From NCBI RefSeq assembly GCF_016583905.1, contig NZ_NRRY01000020.1, forward strand, positions 26,784 to 90,783: a stretch of DNA of 64,000 nt. The letters are read 5' to 3'. The position numbers were made by a program, and so were the translations under genes. A model generated the notes under the pieces. That model was not told the origin of the DNA and made no database searches. It was given only the letters and a program-made list of their open reading frames with translations. This DNA is from Lamprobacter modestohalophilus (GTDB lineage: Bacteria > Pseudomonadota > Gammaproteobacteria > Chromatiales > Chromatiaceae). Of this stretch, positions 27,400 to 36,603 are shown one piece after another. Each line of letters begins with the position of its first letter. The stretch's first letter is position 1.

Positions 27400-28844
27400 A
27401 TCTGCACTCCTTCGAAGCCAAGCAGTGACCAGATTGGTCCAGCGGCGAGTCCGAGCAGGGCGACTGAGGCCAGAGCCAGCAGCAGCGCTGGGATCTCGGC
27501 GCGGGCGTCAGTGATAAAACACTGCGGCGTCGGCTCCTGGCCGAAGGCGCGGCTGAGCACCCGAAAGATGTAGGCGGCAGCGAGCAAGGTGCCTAGGGCG
27601 ATGACGATCAGCCACCACCATTGTCCGGTCTCTAACGCACTTTGCATCAGCACCCACTTGGCGATAAAGCTGCCGCTCGGCGGCAGGCCGATCAATGCCG
27701 AGCCGGCTAGGGCGATGCTGAAGGTCGTCGCAGGCATGCTCTGTGCTGCCCCGCCGAGTTCATCGATGCGGTCGTGTCCTGCCTTCTTCTGCACCAGTCC
27801 GGCGGCGAGAAAGAAACCGGCCTTGGCGAAGCCATGGGTCACTGCCATCAGCACGCAAGCGGCAAACAGGTCGTCCCGCGCCGGGCCCGGCGGCAAGGCT
27901 TGCAGTAATGGGAAGAACAGAAACAGATAGCCGATCTGGGCCACCGTCGAGTAAGCGGCCAGCAACTTGAGGCGCTCTGCCCGCAAGGCTCGCCAGGAGC
28001 CCCAGAGGATCGCGCCCGCCCCCAGCGCGCCGAGAATGAACGCGGCGCCCGCATCGGTGATGGTCGCAAACAGGTCGGTCCAAAGCCGCAAGATCAGGTA
28101 GAAGGCGGCCTTGACCACCAACGCCGAGAGTGCAGCGCTGACCGGCGCTGGGGCATTCGCGTGCGCCGGCGGTAGCCAGAAGTGCAGCGGGAAGAGGGCC
28201 GCTTTGAGAGCCAGTCCAGCCGTCATCAGTACCAATGAGGTGGAGACCAGCGCTGAGGGCTCGACACGCTCGCTGAGGAGGCCGATGTCGAGCGTGCCAT
28301 AGGCGGTGTAGATCAGCGCAACGCCGAGGAGGTAGGTGATTGAGCCGAGCAGGCCAACCAGCAGATAGCGCAGATTCGCCGAGACGGCATCGCGGCTGCC
28401 AGTCAGTGCACCCAGGGCCGCCGCACTGAGGCCGAGCAGCTCGAGCATCACGTAAAGATTGAATAGGTCGGCGGCCAAGAAGACGCCGTTCAACGCGGTC
28501 CAGAGCAGGAGCCAAAGCGGCCAGAAGTGCAGACCGCGCTCACTCCCGGAAAAGTAGCCGAGCGCGTAGACACTGATACCGAGGCCGACCAAGCTGCTCA
28601 TGGCGAGCAGTGCCGCCGAGAGGCCATCGGCCGACAGGCCGATTCCAAGCGGCAGTCCCCAGCCGCCGAGCACAATGCTGAGGTCACCACTGACCCACAC
28701 CAGGCCAGTCAGCCAGAGGCCGCTCATGGCCGTCAGCGCCGCAGTCAGCACGCCGAGCAAGGGTGCGATGCGAGGCAGCGCGGTCGCGAGTAGGGCGCCA
28801 AGCAGCGGTAACGCGATCGGCAGGATCAAGCTGTCGGTCGTCAT
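27396..28844 (-). CDS. Mrp antiporter subunit D-like (first)
   Basis: 482 residues, about 14 hydrophobic segments, proton_antipo_M family. Signature FPLHFWLPPAHANAPAPVSA, then LSALVVKAAFYLILRLW, and THGFAKAGFFLAAGLV. The length fits MrpD. It follows mrpC after 10 nt and overlaps the next antiporter gene by 4 nt. Expected to form part of the membrane ion path with MrpC as in Na+/H+ antiporters. Confidence 0.92.
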   Translation of the reverse strand: MTTDSLILPIALPLLGALLATALPRIAPLLGVLTAALTAMSGLWLTGLVWVSGDLSIVLGGWGLPLGIGLSADGLSAALLAMSSLVGLGISVYALGYFSGSERGLHFWPLWLLLWTALNGVFLAADLFNLYVMLELLGLSAAALGALTGSRDAVSANLRYLLVGLLGSITYLLGVALIYTAYGTLDIGLLSERVEPSALVSTSLVLMTAGLALKAALFPLHFWLPPAHANAPAPVSAALSALVVKAAFYLILRLWTDLFATITDAGAAFILGALGAGAILWGSWRALRAERLKLLAAYSTVAQIGYLFLFFPLLQALPPGPARDDLFAACVLMAVTHGFAKAGFFLAAGLVQKKAGHDRIDELGGAAQSMPATTFSIALAGSALIGLPPSGSFIAKWVLMQSALETGQWWWLIVIALGTLLAAAYIFRVLSRAFGQEPTPQCFITDARAEIPALLLALASVALLGLAAGPIWSLLGFEGVQI

Positions 28845-28854
28845 CGTTGGCGGC

Positions 28855-29229
28855 TCATGGATGGGTTGCGCCTTTGCTGGAAGGCTCAGTGGAGAGGGCT
28901 GGCTGCATGTGGATGCGCGGCCCTGGGCTGGGTGAGCTTGCTGGTTCTGGCTCGTTCTCGCCTTGCTCGAGGCGGCTGTTCAGCGCTAGCGCTAACGCGG
29001 TTGCGCTCACGGCGACGACGATACCTGTTAACACCAAGGCATGTGGCACCGGGTCGGGCGGCAACGCATCGCCACGGTGGGCGATGGCAATGAACACATG
29101 GAAGACGCCGGCGCCCATGATATTGAGTGCGATGAGCTTGCGCAGCAGCGGCGCATGCACGAGCAGCGACCAGAGCCCGAGTGCGAACAGCAGGATGCCC
29201 GCACCGCCATAGAGAAACTGCGCGATCAT
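28855..29229 (-). CDS. mrpC: Mrp antiporter subunit C (NuoK-like)
   Basis: 124 residues: three predicted transmembrane helices (GGAGILLFALGLWSLLV; LNIMGAGVFHVFIAI; ALVLTGIVVAVSATALALAL) followed by a hydrophilic Pro/Ser tail. PDPVPHALVLTGIVV is the MnhC/NuoK signature. The ATG overlaps the mrpB stop (ATGA at 29226-29229). The tail of about 35 residues is longer than usual for MrpC. Confidence 0.92.
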   Translation of the reverse strand: MIAQFLYGGAGILLFALGLWSLLVHAPLLRKLIALNIMGAGVFHVFIAIAHRGDALPPDPVPHALVLTGIVVAVSATALALALNSRLEQGENEPEPASSPSPGPRIHMQPALSTEPSSKGATHP

Positions 29230-29936
29230 CGATCTGCCTCCGCGCTCGCTGAGGTCACCAAGGGTGGCGGTGGAGGCGCAGTGGGCTGCGGGCGACCGCC
29301 GACATAGGCAGCGGCCAGGGTGACACCGATGGCCAGGGTCGCGGCGGTCTCGATGAGCAGGATGAGCCACTTCGCCTGGCCTGGCGGATAGGTCAGGAAA
29401 CCATAGCCGGTGAACGCGAGCAGCAGGCCGGTCAGCGTGAAGACACCAGCGCCGAGCACGACCAGCCAACGTTGCCAGGTCTCGCTTGGCAGGCCGGCGT
29501 TGGCATGTCCGGCGAGGCGCATGATGACGCCAGCGGCGCCGAGCAGCGCACCCGCCTGAAAGGCGCCACCCGGGGCGTGGCCGCCGACCCACAACAGATA
29601 GCCACCGGTGAGGATCGCGAGCGGGACCACCCAGTCGACCATCGCCGCCAAGGCGGGGCCAGCACGTTGAAAACCGGGCCTCGGTGGCCCCAGCGACCAG
29701 ATGCCGAGCAGCGCGGCCAGTAGCACACCGAGCTCGAGCAGCGTGTCGTAGGCGCGGTAATTGAGCAGCACGGCGGTGACCGGGTTGCTGACGCCGGTCT
29801 CAGGGAGTCGCTCCATCGCGAGCGAAGCCAGGCGCTGGCCGGGGTCGAGTGCCAGCGTGCTGTGAAACACCCATAGCAAGACCACCGCCAGCAGCGCCAC
29901 CAAGATGCCGATCAACAGGGAGAGGTCTCGATTCAT
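29226..29936 (-). CDS. mrpB: Mrp antiporter subunit B with N-terminal MbhE/MrpA-tail extension
   Basis: 236 residues, longer than classical MrpB (about 140). The N-terminal part (about 1-95) contains NPVTAVLLNYRAYDTLLELG, which corresponds to the extreme C-terminal piece of MrpA (MbhE). The C-terminal part (about 100-220) is the MnhB domain with VGGHAPGGAFQAGALLGAA. So a segment that belongs to MrpA in Bacillus is here fused to MrpB. The start overlaps the preceding small gene by 4 nt. Confidence 0.92.
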   Translation of the reverse strand: MNRDLSLLIGILVALLAVVLLWVFHSTLALDPGQRLASLAMERLPETGVSNPVTAVLLNYRAYDTLLELGVLLAALLGIWSLGPPRPGFQRAGPALAAMVDWVVPLAILTGGYLLWVGGHAPGGAFQAGALLGAAGVIMRLAGHANAGLPSETWQRWLVVLGAGVFTLTGLLLAFTGYGFLTYPPGQAKWLILLIETAATLAIGVTLAAAYVGGRPQPTAPPPPPLVTSASAEADR

Positions 29937-30205
29937 GAAGGCTCCCCGCGATCGCTCGTCTGCTGCCGAGCGGCGCGTCGCGCGGCCGCCAACATCAGCG
30001 CGCCGCCGATACCCGCACCGATCGCGGCCTCGGCGAGCGCGACATCAGGAGCGCCGAGCCGGGCCCAGACCAGCGACAGCCAGAGTCCGAAGGCGATAAA
30101 CAGCATCACCGCGCGACGCGGATCGCTGCTCAAGATGGCCGCTAACGCCAGCGCCAGAAGGGTGATCAACAGAACCGCGTCGAAGAGGAGCAGTATCAGG
30201 TCCAT
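29933..30205 (-). CDS. MbhD/DUF4040-like Mrp subunit (MrpA C-terminal fragment as own gene)
   Basis: 90 residues with three hydrophobic helices. GAPDVALAEAAIGAGIGGAL is the conserved element of the MbhD region that forms part of the MrpA C-terminal domain in gram-positive Mrp systems. A short charged tail follows. It sits between mrpG and the mrpB fusion, as in Mbh/Mbs-type clusters, and overlaps mrpB by 4 nt. Confidence 0.88.
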   Translation of the reverse strand: MDLILLLFDAVLLITLLALALAAILSSDPRRAVMLFIAFGLWLSLVWARLGAPDVALAEAAIGAGIGGALMLAAARRAARQQTSDRGEPS

Positions 30206-30227
30206 GGTTGGCCTCGCTTGGCGTCAC

Positions 30228-30542
30228 TCAGTGGATGTCTTCGCCATCGCCGCGCAGGGCGCGTTTGGCGATCAGATGCGCGCCAGTCGCGCCACCGATG
30301 AGCACCAGCACCCAGAGCAGGAACAACTTGACAGCATAGAAGGCATCGGGCGCGTGCGGCAGTAACGCGAGCAGGATCAAGCCGAGTCCGAGGTTGTCGG
30401 CCTTCGTCAGTGCATGCAGGCGGGTAAAGATGTCGGGCAGGCGCAGTATGCCAACGGTTCCAGCGATATAGAAGAAGATACCGGCTAGCGCGAGCAGCAC
30501 CGAGACGATGTTGATGGTCAAGGCGATCGTGGGTTCATCCAT
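30228..30542 (-). CDS. mrpG: Mrp antiporter subunit G
   Basis: 104 residues, three transmembrane helices. VGILRLPDIFTRLHALTKAD is the diagnostic MnhG/MrpG motif. Length normal. It follows mrpF after 107 nt, the largest gap in the first half of the operon; that gap shows no gene or hairpin. Confidence 0.95.
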   Translation of the reverse strand: MDEPTIALTINIVSVLLALAGIFFYIAGTVGILRLPDIFTRLHALTKADNLGLGLILLALLPHAPDAFYAVKLFLLWVLVLIGGATGAHLIAKRALRGDGEDIH

Positions 30543-30649
30543 GGCTGGATACTCTCTGCTGTGGGCGGCGTGTTGCGAGATGGCTCAGCGCGATGCCGGA
30601 GCCGGCTGCAACCTGCTTGGGGTGTTGACCAGCGCAGCTCGCATCGCGT

Positions 30650-30919
30650 TTAGGCTTGGTCCTGGCCGACGCGGCGTCGAGTGAAGGCGGCCACCGACAC
30701 CGCAGCGAGCAGCGCGAAGATCAGCCCGACATCGATCAGCGCCGGGATACCGAGGGCCGTCGAGAGCAGCATCAGGACGCCAATGCCGGAGGTGCCGAGG
30801 AGCTGGGCCGCCATCATACGGTCTGCGGGTGTCGGGCCGATCACGATCCGCACCAGACCGACTGCCATCGTGATCAGCAGCACCAGCGCAAGTGCGAGAA
30901 AGAACGCGACCATCGTCAT
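30650..30919 (-). CDS. mrpF: Mrp antiporter subunit F
   Basis: 89 residues, three helices. VIGPTPADRMMAAQLLGTSG is the MnhF/MrpF signature and DVGLIFALLAAVSVAAF forms the last helix. It overlaps the mrpE stop by ATGA. Confidence 0.95.
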   Translation of the reverse strand: MTMVAFFLALALVLLITMAVGLVRIVIGPTPADRMMAAQLLGTSGIGVLMLLSTALGIPALIDVGLIFALLAAVSVAAFTRRRVGQDQA

Positions 30920-31479
30920 GCGCCGTCCTCCTCCAGCGTCTGACCAAAGACTCGGCCGACGAGTCGCTCTAGGCGTTGCAGTTCAGGCACGAGATCGGAG
31001 CCGATGTCGAGCGCGTGCACCTCGATGACGCCATCGCGCATATCGGCACTCAGGGTGCCAGGGAGCAGGCTGATGCTATCCAGGAACAGCACACGGGCCC
31101 CAGGATGATCGAGACGCGGCCGATAAGATTGAAAACCTGGGTTGATCCGGACCCTAGGCCGCAGCACGCGCGATGCGACATCAATGCCGCCACGGATTGA
31201 CTCGACCACGAAAAAGGGTAGGAATCTGAGCAGTCCACCCAGCCTGAGTGCCGATTGTGTCGGCTGCGCGCTGGCTAGCCGAAGCGAACTCAGGGTAGCG
31301 AACAAAACGGTTGGCAGACCGATGATCCAGCTGCTTGGGTCGCTGCCGGCGATCACCAGCCACAGCGCGGTGAAGAGGATCAGCCGTGGCAAAAAGCGGA
31401 GCAGGCGTGCGCTCAATGCAGGGCTGTTAGCGCCTTTGCGAGCGCCTTGTTCGTTTCGGATCGGAGGCCTTGCTATCAT
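30916..31479 (-). CDS. mrpE: Mrp antiporter subunit E
   Basis: 187 residues, MNHE family. Two N-terminal hydrophobic helices are followed by a cytoplasmic domain with SISLLPGTLSADMRDG and EVHALDIGSD, the conserved MrpE motifs. First gene of the ten-gene minus-strand operon E-F-G-(MbhD)-(MbhE/B)-C-D-D-D-D. The 283-nt divergent gap to the DUF2333 gene should hold its promoter. Confidence 0.94.
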   Translation of the reverse strand: MIARPPIRNEQGARKGANSPALSARLLRFLPRLILFTALWLVIAGSDPSSWIIGLPTVLFATLSSLRLASAQPTQSALRLGGLLRFLPFFVVESIRGGIDVASRVLRPRVRINPGFQSYRPRLDHPGARVLFLDSISLLPGTLSADMRDGVIEVHALDIGSDLVPELQRLERLVGRVFGQTLEEDGA

Positions 31480-31762
31480 TTTGGTCTCAACCCCGTTCCT
31501 AAACGGTGATCTTCCGCCAGTCCGCCGAAGTTAAGCCATCTGCGGACTGTTTTCAATCCCGTTCGCGCTTCCAGTGATCCTTTTGGGCTTAAACTCGTGA
31601 TCTTCGCCCCGGGGCCGGCGCCTAAAATCGATGGCGAATCACTGCATCAAAGGCGTCGACGGACGGGCCGCGTTGAACATCCGTAGCGAACTTTGGTGCA
31701 AAGCCGGTATACCATAGGGGCTTTACCCCTTTTCTCCTCCAGACGATGCCGAGGTAACTGAC

Positions 31763-32881
31763 ATGACAGAAGAGAAAATACCTGAAACGCCCGAGTCGGG
31801 CGACAAGTTGGGCGACAAGTTGGGCGACAAGTCGGGCGACAAATCCGGCGACAAGCAGGGGAGCGCCGTACGCAGTACGCTGCTAACCGTCGTCATTCTG
31901 GCTGCAATTGCTATTGTCGGCCTCGGGCTCTACTGGTCGGTGCAGCCGAAGCCCTTCAGCGTCACTGAGAATGTGGTTGAGCTGGCAGGCGCCGATGCGA
32001 TCTCAGGCGGCGATGAGCCGAGCTCGACCGTTCCTGGCGTCGCCGTGGTCTCATCGATCATCCGCGTCGCCAGCACGCTCCTGGATAAGCCGGGTGGCTT
32101 CTTGCGCAACGACATGACCCCTCCGGGCGTGCTGATCGACAATATGCCGAATTGGGAATACGGGCTGCTGACCGAGGTTCGGGACTCCGTCCGCTCGTTG
32201 CGCAACGATTTCAGCCGCTCACAGACCCAGTCGATCGAGAATCAGTATCTCATGAAGGCTGATTCGGACTTCAACTTCAGCGCCGAGGCCTGGCTAATCC
32301 CCTCTGCGGAAGAGATGTACAAGGACGGTGTTGCGATGCTGACGGAGTATCTGCAGGACCTGAAGTCGAATCGTGACCCGAGCGCGCGCTTTTACACCCG
32401 TGCGGACAATCTGCGCGCCTACCTGCAGGTCGTCGAGAAGCGCCTCGGCAGCTATGGCCAGCGGCTCGCGGCCAGCGTTGGCGATCCTGAGCTGACAGCA
32501 GCCTTTGAAGCTCAAGGTGCTGTGGAAGAGGCTCCAGCTGAGTCGTCGACAGGGATCAGACCCCTGATGGCCGAAGCCACACCCTGGACCCAGGTCGACG
32601 ATGTGTTCTACGAGGCCCGCGGTTACAGTTGGGCGCTCTACCACATGATGAATGCGATCCAGATCGACTTCCGCGATGTGCTGAAGCAGAAGAACGCTGA
32701 GGTGTCGATGCAGCAGATCATCCGCGACCTCGAGATGGCCATCGTGCGCAAGTACAGTCCAATGGTGCTGAACGGCCATGGCTTTGGCGTGCTGGCAAAC
32801 CACTCCCTGGTGCTTGCGTCTTATCTTGGGCGTGCCAATGCGGCGGTGATCGATCTGCGCGTGCTGTTGGAGCGTGGCTGA
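31763..32881 (+). CDS. DUF2333 family inner-membrane protein
   Basis: 372 residues. A hydrophilic N-terminus has five GDK-x repeats, then one transmembrane helix (about 36-58; LLTVVILAAIAIVGLGLYW) and a long periplasmic domain with the DUF2333 segments NDMTPPGVLIDNMPNWEYG and RGYSWALYHMMNAIQIDF. The family is widespread in gammaproteobacteria and has no assigned function. GAGG precedes the ATG at about 9 bases. Divergent from mrpE and convergent with fccB. Confidence 0.88.
   Translation: MTEEKIPETPESGDKLGDKLGDKSGDKSGDKQGSAVRSTLLTVVILAAIAIVGLGLYWSVQPKPFSVTENVVELAGADAISGGDEPSSTVPGVAVVSSIIRVASTLLDKPGGFLRNDMTPPGVLIDNMPNWEYGLLTEVRDSVRSLRNDFSRSQTQSIENQYLMKADSDFNFSAEAWLIPSAEEMYKDGVAMLTEYLQDLKSNRDPSARFYTRADNLRAYLQVVEKRLGSYGQRLAASVGDPELTAAFEAQGAVEEAPAESSTGIRPLMAEATPWTQVDDVFYEARGYSWALYHMMNAIQIDFRDVLKQKNAEVSMQQIIRDLEMAIVRKYSPMVLNGHGFGVLANHSLVLASYLGRANAAVIDLRVLLERG
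31798..31857 (+). repeat. 12-bp in-frame tandem repeat (GDK-x units)
   Basis: Five 12-bp units, GGGCGACAAGTT and variants, encoding GDKL-GDKL-GDKS-GDKS-GDKQ before the membrane helix of the DUF2333 protein. The first two units are identical. Confidence 0.97.
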
Positions 32882-32892
32882 ATCAAGCCCAT

Positions 32893-32914
32893 AAAAAAGG
32901 GGCGTTGCCGCCCC
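32893..32914 (-). terminator. Rho-independent terminator of the fcc unit
   Basis: On the minus strand GGGGCG-GCAA-CGCCCC (6-bp GC stem, 4-nt loop) is followed by six T, 48 nt after the fccB stop. It lies just past the stop of the convergent DUF2333 gene and may act weakly on the plus strand too. Confidence 0.9.
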
Positions 32915-32961
32915 CTAACATCAATCAACGGGCTGACCAGGAGTTGGCCAGCCCATTGCGA

Positions 32962-34260
32962 TCAGCTTTTGCCGAAGCTGTCGGCAACGATGTTGTTGTA
33001 CCAGCTATAGGCGTATGCGACCTCGCGCTTGAGTGCGAACTCAGGCGCATCGGCGGGCGTCACGCCACCAGAGCCTTCCACGCTAGCAATGCTCGAGCCA
33101 TCCTCACTGAGTCGGTAGACGGCGGCAACCGAAATGCCATAGTCTTTGCCGACAATGGAGTAGCAGGTGTTGACGTAAGAAGCGATGCCCGGCTCCTTGT
33201 CGTTGAGCAGGGCGATGACTGCGGCTGCGGCGACCTTGGCTTGGCTGTTCGCCGAATAACCCGATTTTGGCATGCTGGTCGCGATGCAGGCATCACCGAT
33301 GACATGGATGCCCTCGTGCAGCGTCGACTCGAAGGTCTTCATGTCGACCGGACACCAGCCACTGTCATCAGCAAGGCCGGCATCAAGTGCGATCTGGCCC
33401 GCAGCCTGCGGTGGAATGATATTGATGACCGCGCCTTTGACCTCGTCGCCGAAGCTGGTTTCGACCGTCATGGCGTCCGCATCGACGGCAACCACGGCGG
33501 AGTCAGGACCTGGCAGCCATTCGATCAGCGCGTTCTCGGTGCCGAAGCCATAGAGCTTCTCCCAGCCCTGGGTGAACAGACCCTGCTTCGAAAAGACCTG
33601 TTTGGTGTCGAGGATCATCACCTTCGACTTCGGCTTGTTGTCCTTCAGGTACATCGCGATCTGACTCGCGCGCTCGTAAGGCCCTGGCGGGCAGCGGAAG
33701 GGGTTGGCGGGTGCTGAGATGAGCACCACGCCGCCATCGTCCATGGCCTCGAGCTGGCTGCGCAGGATGCGGGTCTGATCGCCGGCCTTCCAGGCATGCG
33801 GCAGCTTCTCAGCGACCTCGGCGCTGTAGCCCTCGATCTTGTCGTAGAGCATCGAGACGCCAGGGGCGACGATCGCGCGGTCATAGGCAAGCTCCTGCCC
33901 ACCCGCGGTCTTCACCACCTTCTTTTCGGGATCGATGGCAGTCGCCTTGTCGAAGACGACATTAATGCCGAGCGCTTTGAGGCCATCGTAGCCGACCTGG
34001 ATCGACTCGATCTTGCGTGCGCCGCCGATGACCTCGTTGCTCATGTAGCAGGTGTAATAGGTTTCGTTCGGCTCGACGATGGTGACCTCGATGCTCTCGT
34101 CGGCCATCTTGAGGTAACGGGCTGCGGTGGCGCCACCGGTGCCGCCACCAACGATGACAACCTTCTTCCCCTGAGCACGGGCGATGTGCGGAAATCCGAA
34201 CGCACTGACGGCCGCGACAGCGCCAGTGGTCTTGACGAAGTCTCGTCTATTCATAGTCAT
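32962..34260 (-). CDS. fccB: Sulfide dehydrogenase (flavocytochrome c) flavoprotein subunit
   Basis: 432 residues. The Tat signal [19 protein letters not shown] is cleaved near ARA-Q; the mature protein opens with the FAD-binding [29 protein letters not shown] holds the Cys expected to bind FAD covalently; RCPPGPYER and VNTCYSIV hold the likely redox-active Cys pair; [16 protein letters not shown] is the second FAD motif. It oxidises sulfide to sulfur in the periplasm and passes electrons to FccA. The ATG at 34260 is chosen for the GGAG 9 bases upstream; an ATG at 34254 (MNRRDF) is possible. Six nt after fccA; the terminator lies downstream. Confidence 0.97.
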   Translation of the reverse strand: MTMNRRDFVKTTGAVAAVSAFGFPHIARAQGKKVVIVGGGTGGATAARYLKMADESIEVTIVEPNETYYTCYMSNEVIGGARKIESIQVGYDGLKALGINVVFDKATAIDPEKKVVKTAGGQELAYDRAIVAPGVSMLYDKIEGYSAEVAEKLPHAWKAGDQTRILRSQLEAMDDGGVVLISAPANPFRCPPGPYERASQIAMYLKDNKPKSKVMILDTKQVFSKQGLFTQGWEKLYGFGTENALIEWLPGPDSAVVAVDADAMTVETSFGDEVKGAVINIIPPQAAGQIALDAGLADDSGWCPVDMKTFESTLHEGIHVIGDACIATSMPKSGYSANSQAKVAAAAVIALLNDKEPGIASYVNTCYSIVGKDYGISVAAVYRLSEDGSSIASVEGSGGVTPADAPEFALKREVAYAYSWYNNIVADSFGKS

Positions 34261-34266
34261 CTGCAC

Positions 34267-34887
34267 TCACTCCTGCTTGTAGTCTTGCTGGCTGGCGTAG
34301 TAGGCGTAGAGGGCATCCAGTGACTTGTCACCCTGTTCCTCGAGCATCTGCTCAAGCTTGCGGCCCATCTTCTTAGGCAGCATCCGGCGCTCTTCCATGA
34401 AGTCTTCCATCGCGAACTGGAGGTAGGGGGTCCATTGGCCGGCGAGGATGATGTAATCCTCGACATCGGCAAGCGCCTTGCCACCTTCTTCGTGACAGTT
34501 CGAACAGAACTTCTCGTGATAAGCCTCGCCGTCGGCAACCAAAGACTCATCGTAGGCCTGCTTGACCGGAACAAATGGCTGTTCTTTCAGGTAATCGCCC
34601 ATCTGAACAAGCTCGTCTTCGCTGTATCCGCGCGCGATCCGACCCATGATGGTCGAGTAGGTGTCGCCGTTTTGGAACGCGATCATCATGTCAACGAACA
34701 CCAGTGGGTCCATGCCGGCGATACTTGGCGAGGCGGGGCCGACGCTATTGCCGTTGGTGCCGTGGCAGCCAGCGCAGGTGTCGACCAGCATCTTTCCACT
34801 GGCGATCTCTGCGGCAAAGGCACCGGACGACAGGCCGAGGGCAAGCGCCCCGCCTGCAAGAGCCAGCTTTAGTGATTTCTTGGCCAT
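34267..34887 (-). CDS. fccA: Flavocytochrome c diheme cytochrome subunit
   Basis: 206 residues. Sec signal peptide ([20 protein letters not shown]), then two class I cytochrome c domains with CAGCH (about residue 38) and CSNCH (about residue 130), each with later Met ligands ([10 protein letters not shown], and the [17 protein letters not shown] region). It accepts electrons from FccB and passes them to a small soluble cytochrome or the photosynthetic chain. The ribosome site AGGAGGA is strong. Third gene of the unit tetraheme-ankyrin-fccA-fccB. Confidence 0.96.
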   Translation of the reverse strand: MAKKSLKLALAGGALALGLSSGAFAAEIASGKMLVDTCAGCHGTNGNSVGPASPSIAGMDPLVFVDMMIAFQNGDTYSTIMGRIARGYSEDELVQMGDYLKEQPFVPVKQAYDESLVADGEAYHEKFCSNCHEEGGKALADVEDYIILAGQWTPYLQFAMEDFMEERRMLPKKMGRKLEQMLEEQGDKSLDALYAYYASQQDYKQE

Positions 34888-35008
34888 GCTTCCTCCTGTG
34901 GGGATTTGCGAGCGTGGGTCCGGAGTGATGCTCCGTCCCGGTATGCACAGACGCGGCCCCTGGTCGCCGCGTCTCGCGCATGGGGTTCGAGGCGAGCCGG
35001 TTGTTCTG

Positions 35009-35965
35009 TCATGGCTGCCTCATGAAATCGATTGCCTCTGCGTTATCGCTGGCACGTGCAAGGTCGGCGGCGGTGTGGCCCTGCGCATCGGTCAGCGCTG
35101 GGTTGGCCTGATGCTCGAGCAACGGGCGAATCATCGCGTTGTGATGGCTGCTCACGGCCTCCATCAGCGCCGAGGTGCCGTCGTTGTCTTGGAGGTTTGG
35201 ATCGGCGCCGTGCGCTAACAGCATGTTTGTGATCTCGCCAAAGCCGTGGCTGACTGACCACATCAGGGCGGTTGCGCCCAGCTCGTCGCGGGCGTTTAGG
35301 TCGGCACCGAGCCCGATCAGCGTCTTCACCACCTCAGGATGTCCGTTGTCGGCAGCGATAATCAGCGCTGTGGCGCCCTCATTGTCACGCGCATCGATCG
35401 CGGCGCCATGCTTCGCCAGCAGGGCGACAACCTCTGGATAGCCCTTAGCGGCGGCTTGCATCAGCGCGGTGCGCCCGTCCTTATCGGCGGCCTTGGGATC
35501 GGCGCCGCGAAACAGCAGTTGCTCGACGATCTCGCGCAGACCGTAGCGGGCGCTGATCATCAGCGCATCCCAGCCAGCGCGGGTGCGATCGTGGACATGG
35601 GCGCCGCGCTCGATGAGCAGGGCGCTGATACCATAGTGGCCATTCTCGGCAGCGAAGGTGAGCGCGCTGCAGCCAGCAACCGTGCGGGCATTGACATCAG
35701 CGCCGCGCGACAGCAGCAGTGCGACGGTATCCAGGTTGCCACCCTCAACCGCGTCCATGAGTGCGGTCTTGCCAAAGGTACTGCCGGAGTTGACATCGGC
35801 ACCCTGGTCGAGGAGCCCTGCCACGGTCTCGGTATCACCGATCATCGCTGCCAGCCGCATCTCGCGATCGAGATCGGCATCGCTGGCGAAGGCTGGCACA
35901 GCCATGATCAAGAGGCTAACGAAGGCCAGTAAAAACGAGCGCCTAGTATTCCGCCTAGTATTCAT
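35009..35965 (-). CDS. Secreted ankyrin-repeat protein
   Basis: 318 residues. An N-terminal signal peptide ([19 protein letters not shown]) is followed by about nine ankyrin repeats of 33 residues (recurring G-x-TALM-x-AA-x-G and VV-x-LL-x-x-GAD-x-N), which fill the rest of the protein with no other domain. Predicted periplasmic, a binding or scaffold protein. The N-terminus reads MNTRRNTRR, encoded by a 12-bp duplication. GAGG is 9 bases before the ATG. It lies between the tetraheme cytochrome (65 nt upstream) and fccA (121 nt downstream) in the same direction, so a role in assembling or docking the sulfide-oxidising cytochromes is plausible but only inferred. Confidence 0.9.
   Translation of the reverse strand: MNTRRNTRRSFLLAFVSLLIMAVPAFASDADLDREMRLAAMIGDTETVAGLLDQGADVNSGSTFGKTALMDAVEGGNLDTVALLLSRGADVNARTVAGCSALTFAAENGHYGISALLIERGAHVHDRTRAGWDALMISARYGLREIVEQLLFRGADPKAADKDGRTALMQAAAKGYPEVVALLAKHGAAIDARDNEGATALIIAADNGHPEVVKTLIGLGADLNARDELGATALMWSVSHGFGEITNMLLAHGADPNLQDNDGTSALMEAVSSHHNAMIRPLLEHQANPALTDAQGHTAADLARASDNAEAIDFMRQP
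35940..35963 (-). repeat. 12-bp duplication at the ankyrin gene start
   Basis: Two perfect copies of CGCCTAGTATTC encode the doubled NTRR in MNTRRNTRR, directly after the start codon. Confidence 0.95.
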
Positions 35966-35984
35966 CGTCGGTTGCCTCGCTGCA

Positions 35985-36029
35985 GATGACCGTCCACTCG
36001 ATGACCGTCCACTCGATGACTGTCCACTT
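35985..36029. repeat. 15-bp tandem repeat, three copies
   Basis: GATGACCGTCCACTC twice plus one variant (GATGACTGTCCACTT), between the tetraheme cytochrome stop and the ankyrin gene ribosome site. Confidence 0.95.
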
Positions 36030-36030
36030 C

Positions 36031-36603
36031 TTAGTCATCACGGGGTGGTAGTGGCTCGTAGTGAGCGATGCCTTTATGGCAATCGATGCACGTCTTGCCG
36101 CGCTCCTCGGCACTCGCATGGCGGCTGCGCGCCGAGCGACCTTGCTCAGAGAGGTCCATGTCTTCGTAGTCGTGGCAGCTGCGGCACTCACGGGAGTCAG
36201 TTCGCTCCATCTTCGCCCAGACCCGAGAGGCCATGTCCCAGCGATGGGCTTCGTACTTTTCCGGGGTATCGATGGTGCCTGCGATCTCGTGATAGACATC
36301 CTTCACCGCGACGACCTTGGCAATCATCTTAGGCGCAAAGGGTTTAGGCACGTGGCAGTCGGCGCAGGTGGTCTGGACGCCGGATTGATTCTTGTAGTGC
36401 AGACTCTCTTTATATTCTTCGTAGGGGATCTGCAGGGAGTGGCAGGAGACGCAAAACTCCATCTCGTTGGTATAGGCGATCCCTGCATTGAACAGGGCGG
36501 CAAAGCCGATGCCGGCAATAAATAGGACGCTGACGAGCAGAACTCCCACGCGCTGACCGCGCTTTTGGGGGCTTCCAGCGTCCTGCCCTTTGGAGTTAGG
36601 CAT
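36031..36603 (-). CDS. NapC/NirT-type tetraheme cytochrome c
   Basis: 190 residues. One N-terminal membrane anchor (about 18-40; [20 protein letters not shown]), then four heme motifs CVSCH, CADCH, CRSCH and CIDCH, with the NapC/NirT spacing and the EFCVSCHSL and [11 protein letters not shown] contexts. Family members exchange electrons between the quinone pool and periplasmic redox partners. It is the first gene of the unit leading to ankyrin-fccA-fccB, which suggests a link between sulfide oxidation and quinones instead of, or besides, soluble cytochromes. Confidence 0.95.
   Translation of the reverse strand: MPNSKGQDAGSPQKRGQRVGVLLVSVLFIAGIGFAALFNAGIAYTNEMEFCVSCHSLQIPYEEYKESLHYKNQSGVQTTCADCHVPKPFAPKMIAKVVAVKDVYHEIAGTIDTPEKYEAHRWDMASRVWAKMERTDSRECRSCHDYEDMDLSEQGRSARSRHASAEERGKTCIDCHKGIAHYEPLPPRDD

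Noticed and set aside
22042..31479. DAB-type inorganic carbon pump
   Set aside because: The antiporter-like subunits could suggest DabB, but no DabA (DUF2309) gene is present and E, F, G, B and C subunits identify an Mrp/Mbh-type operon.
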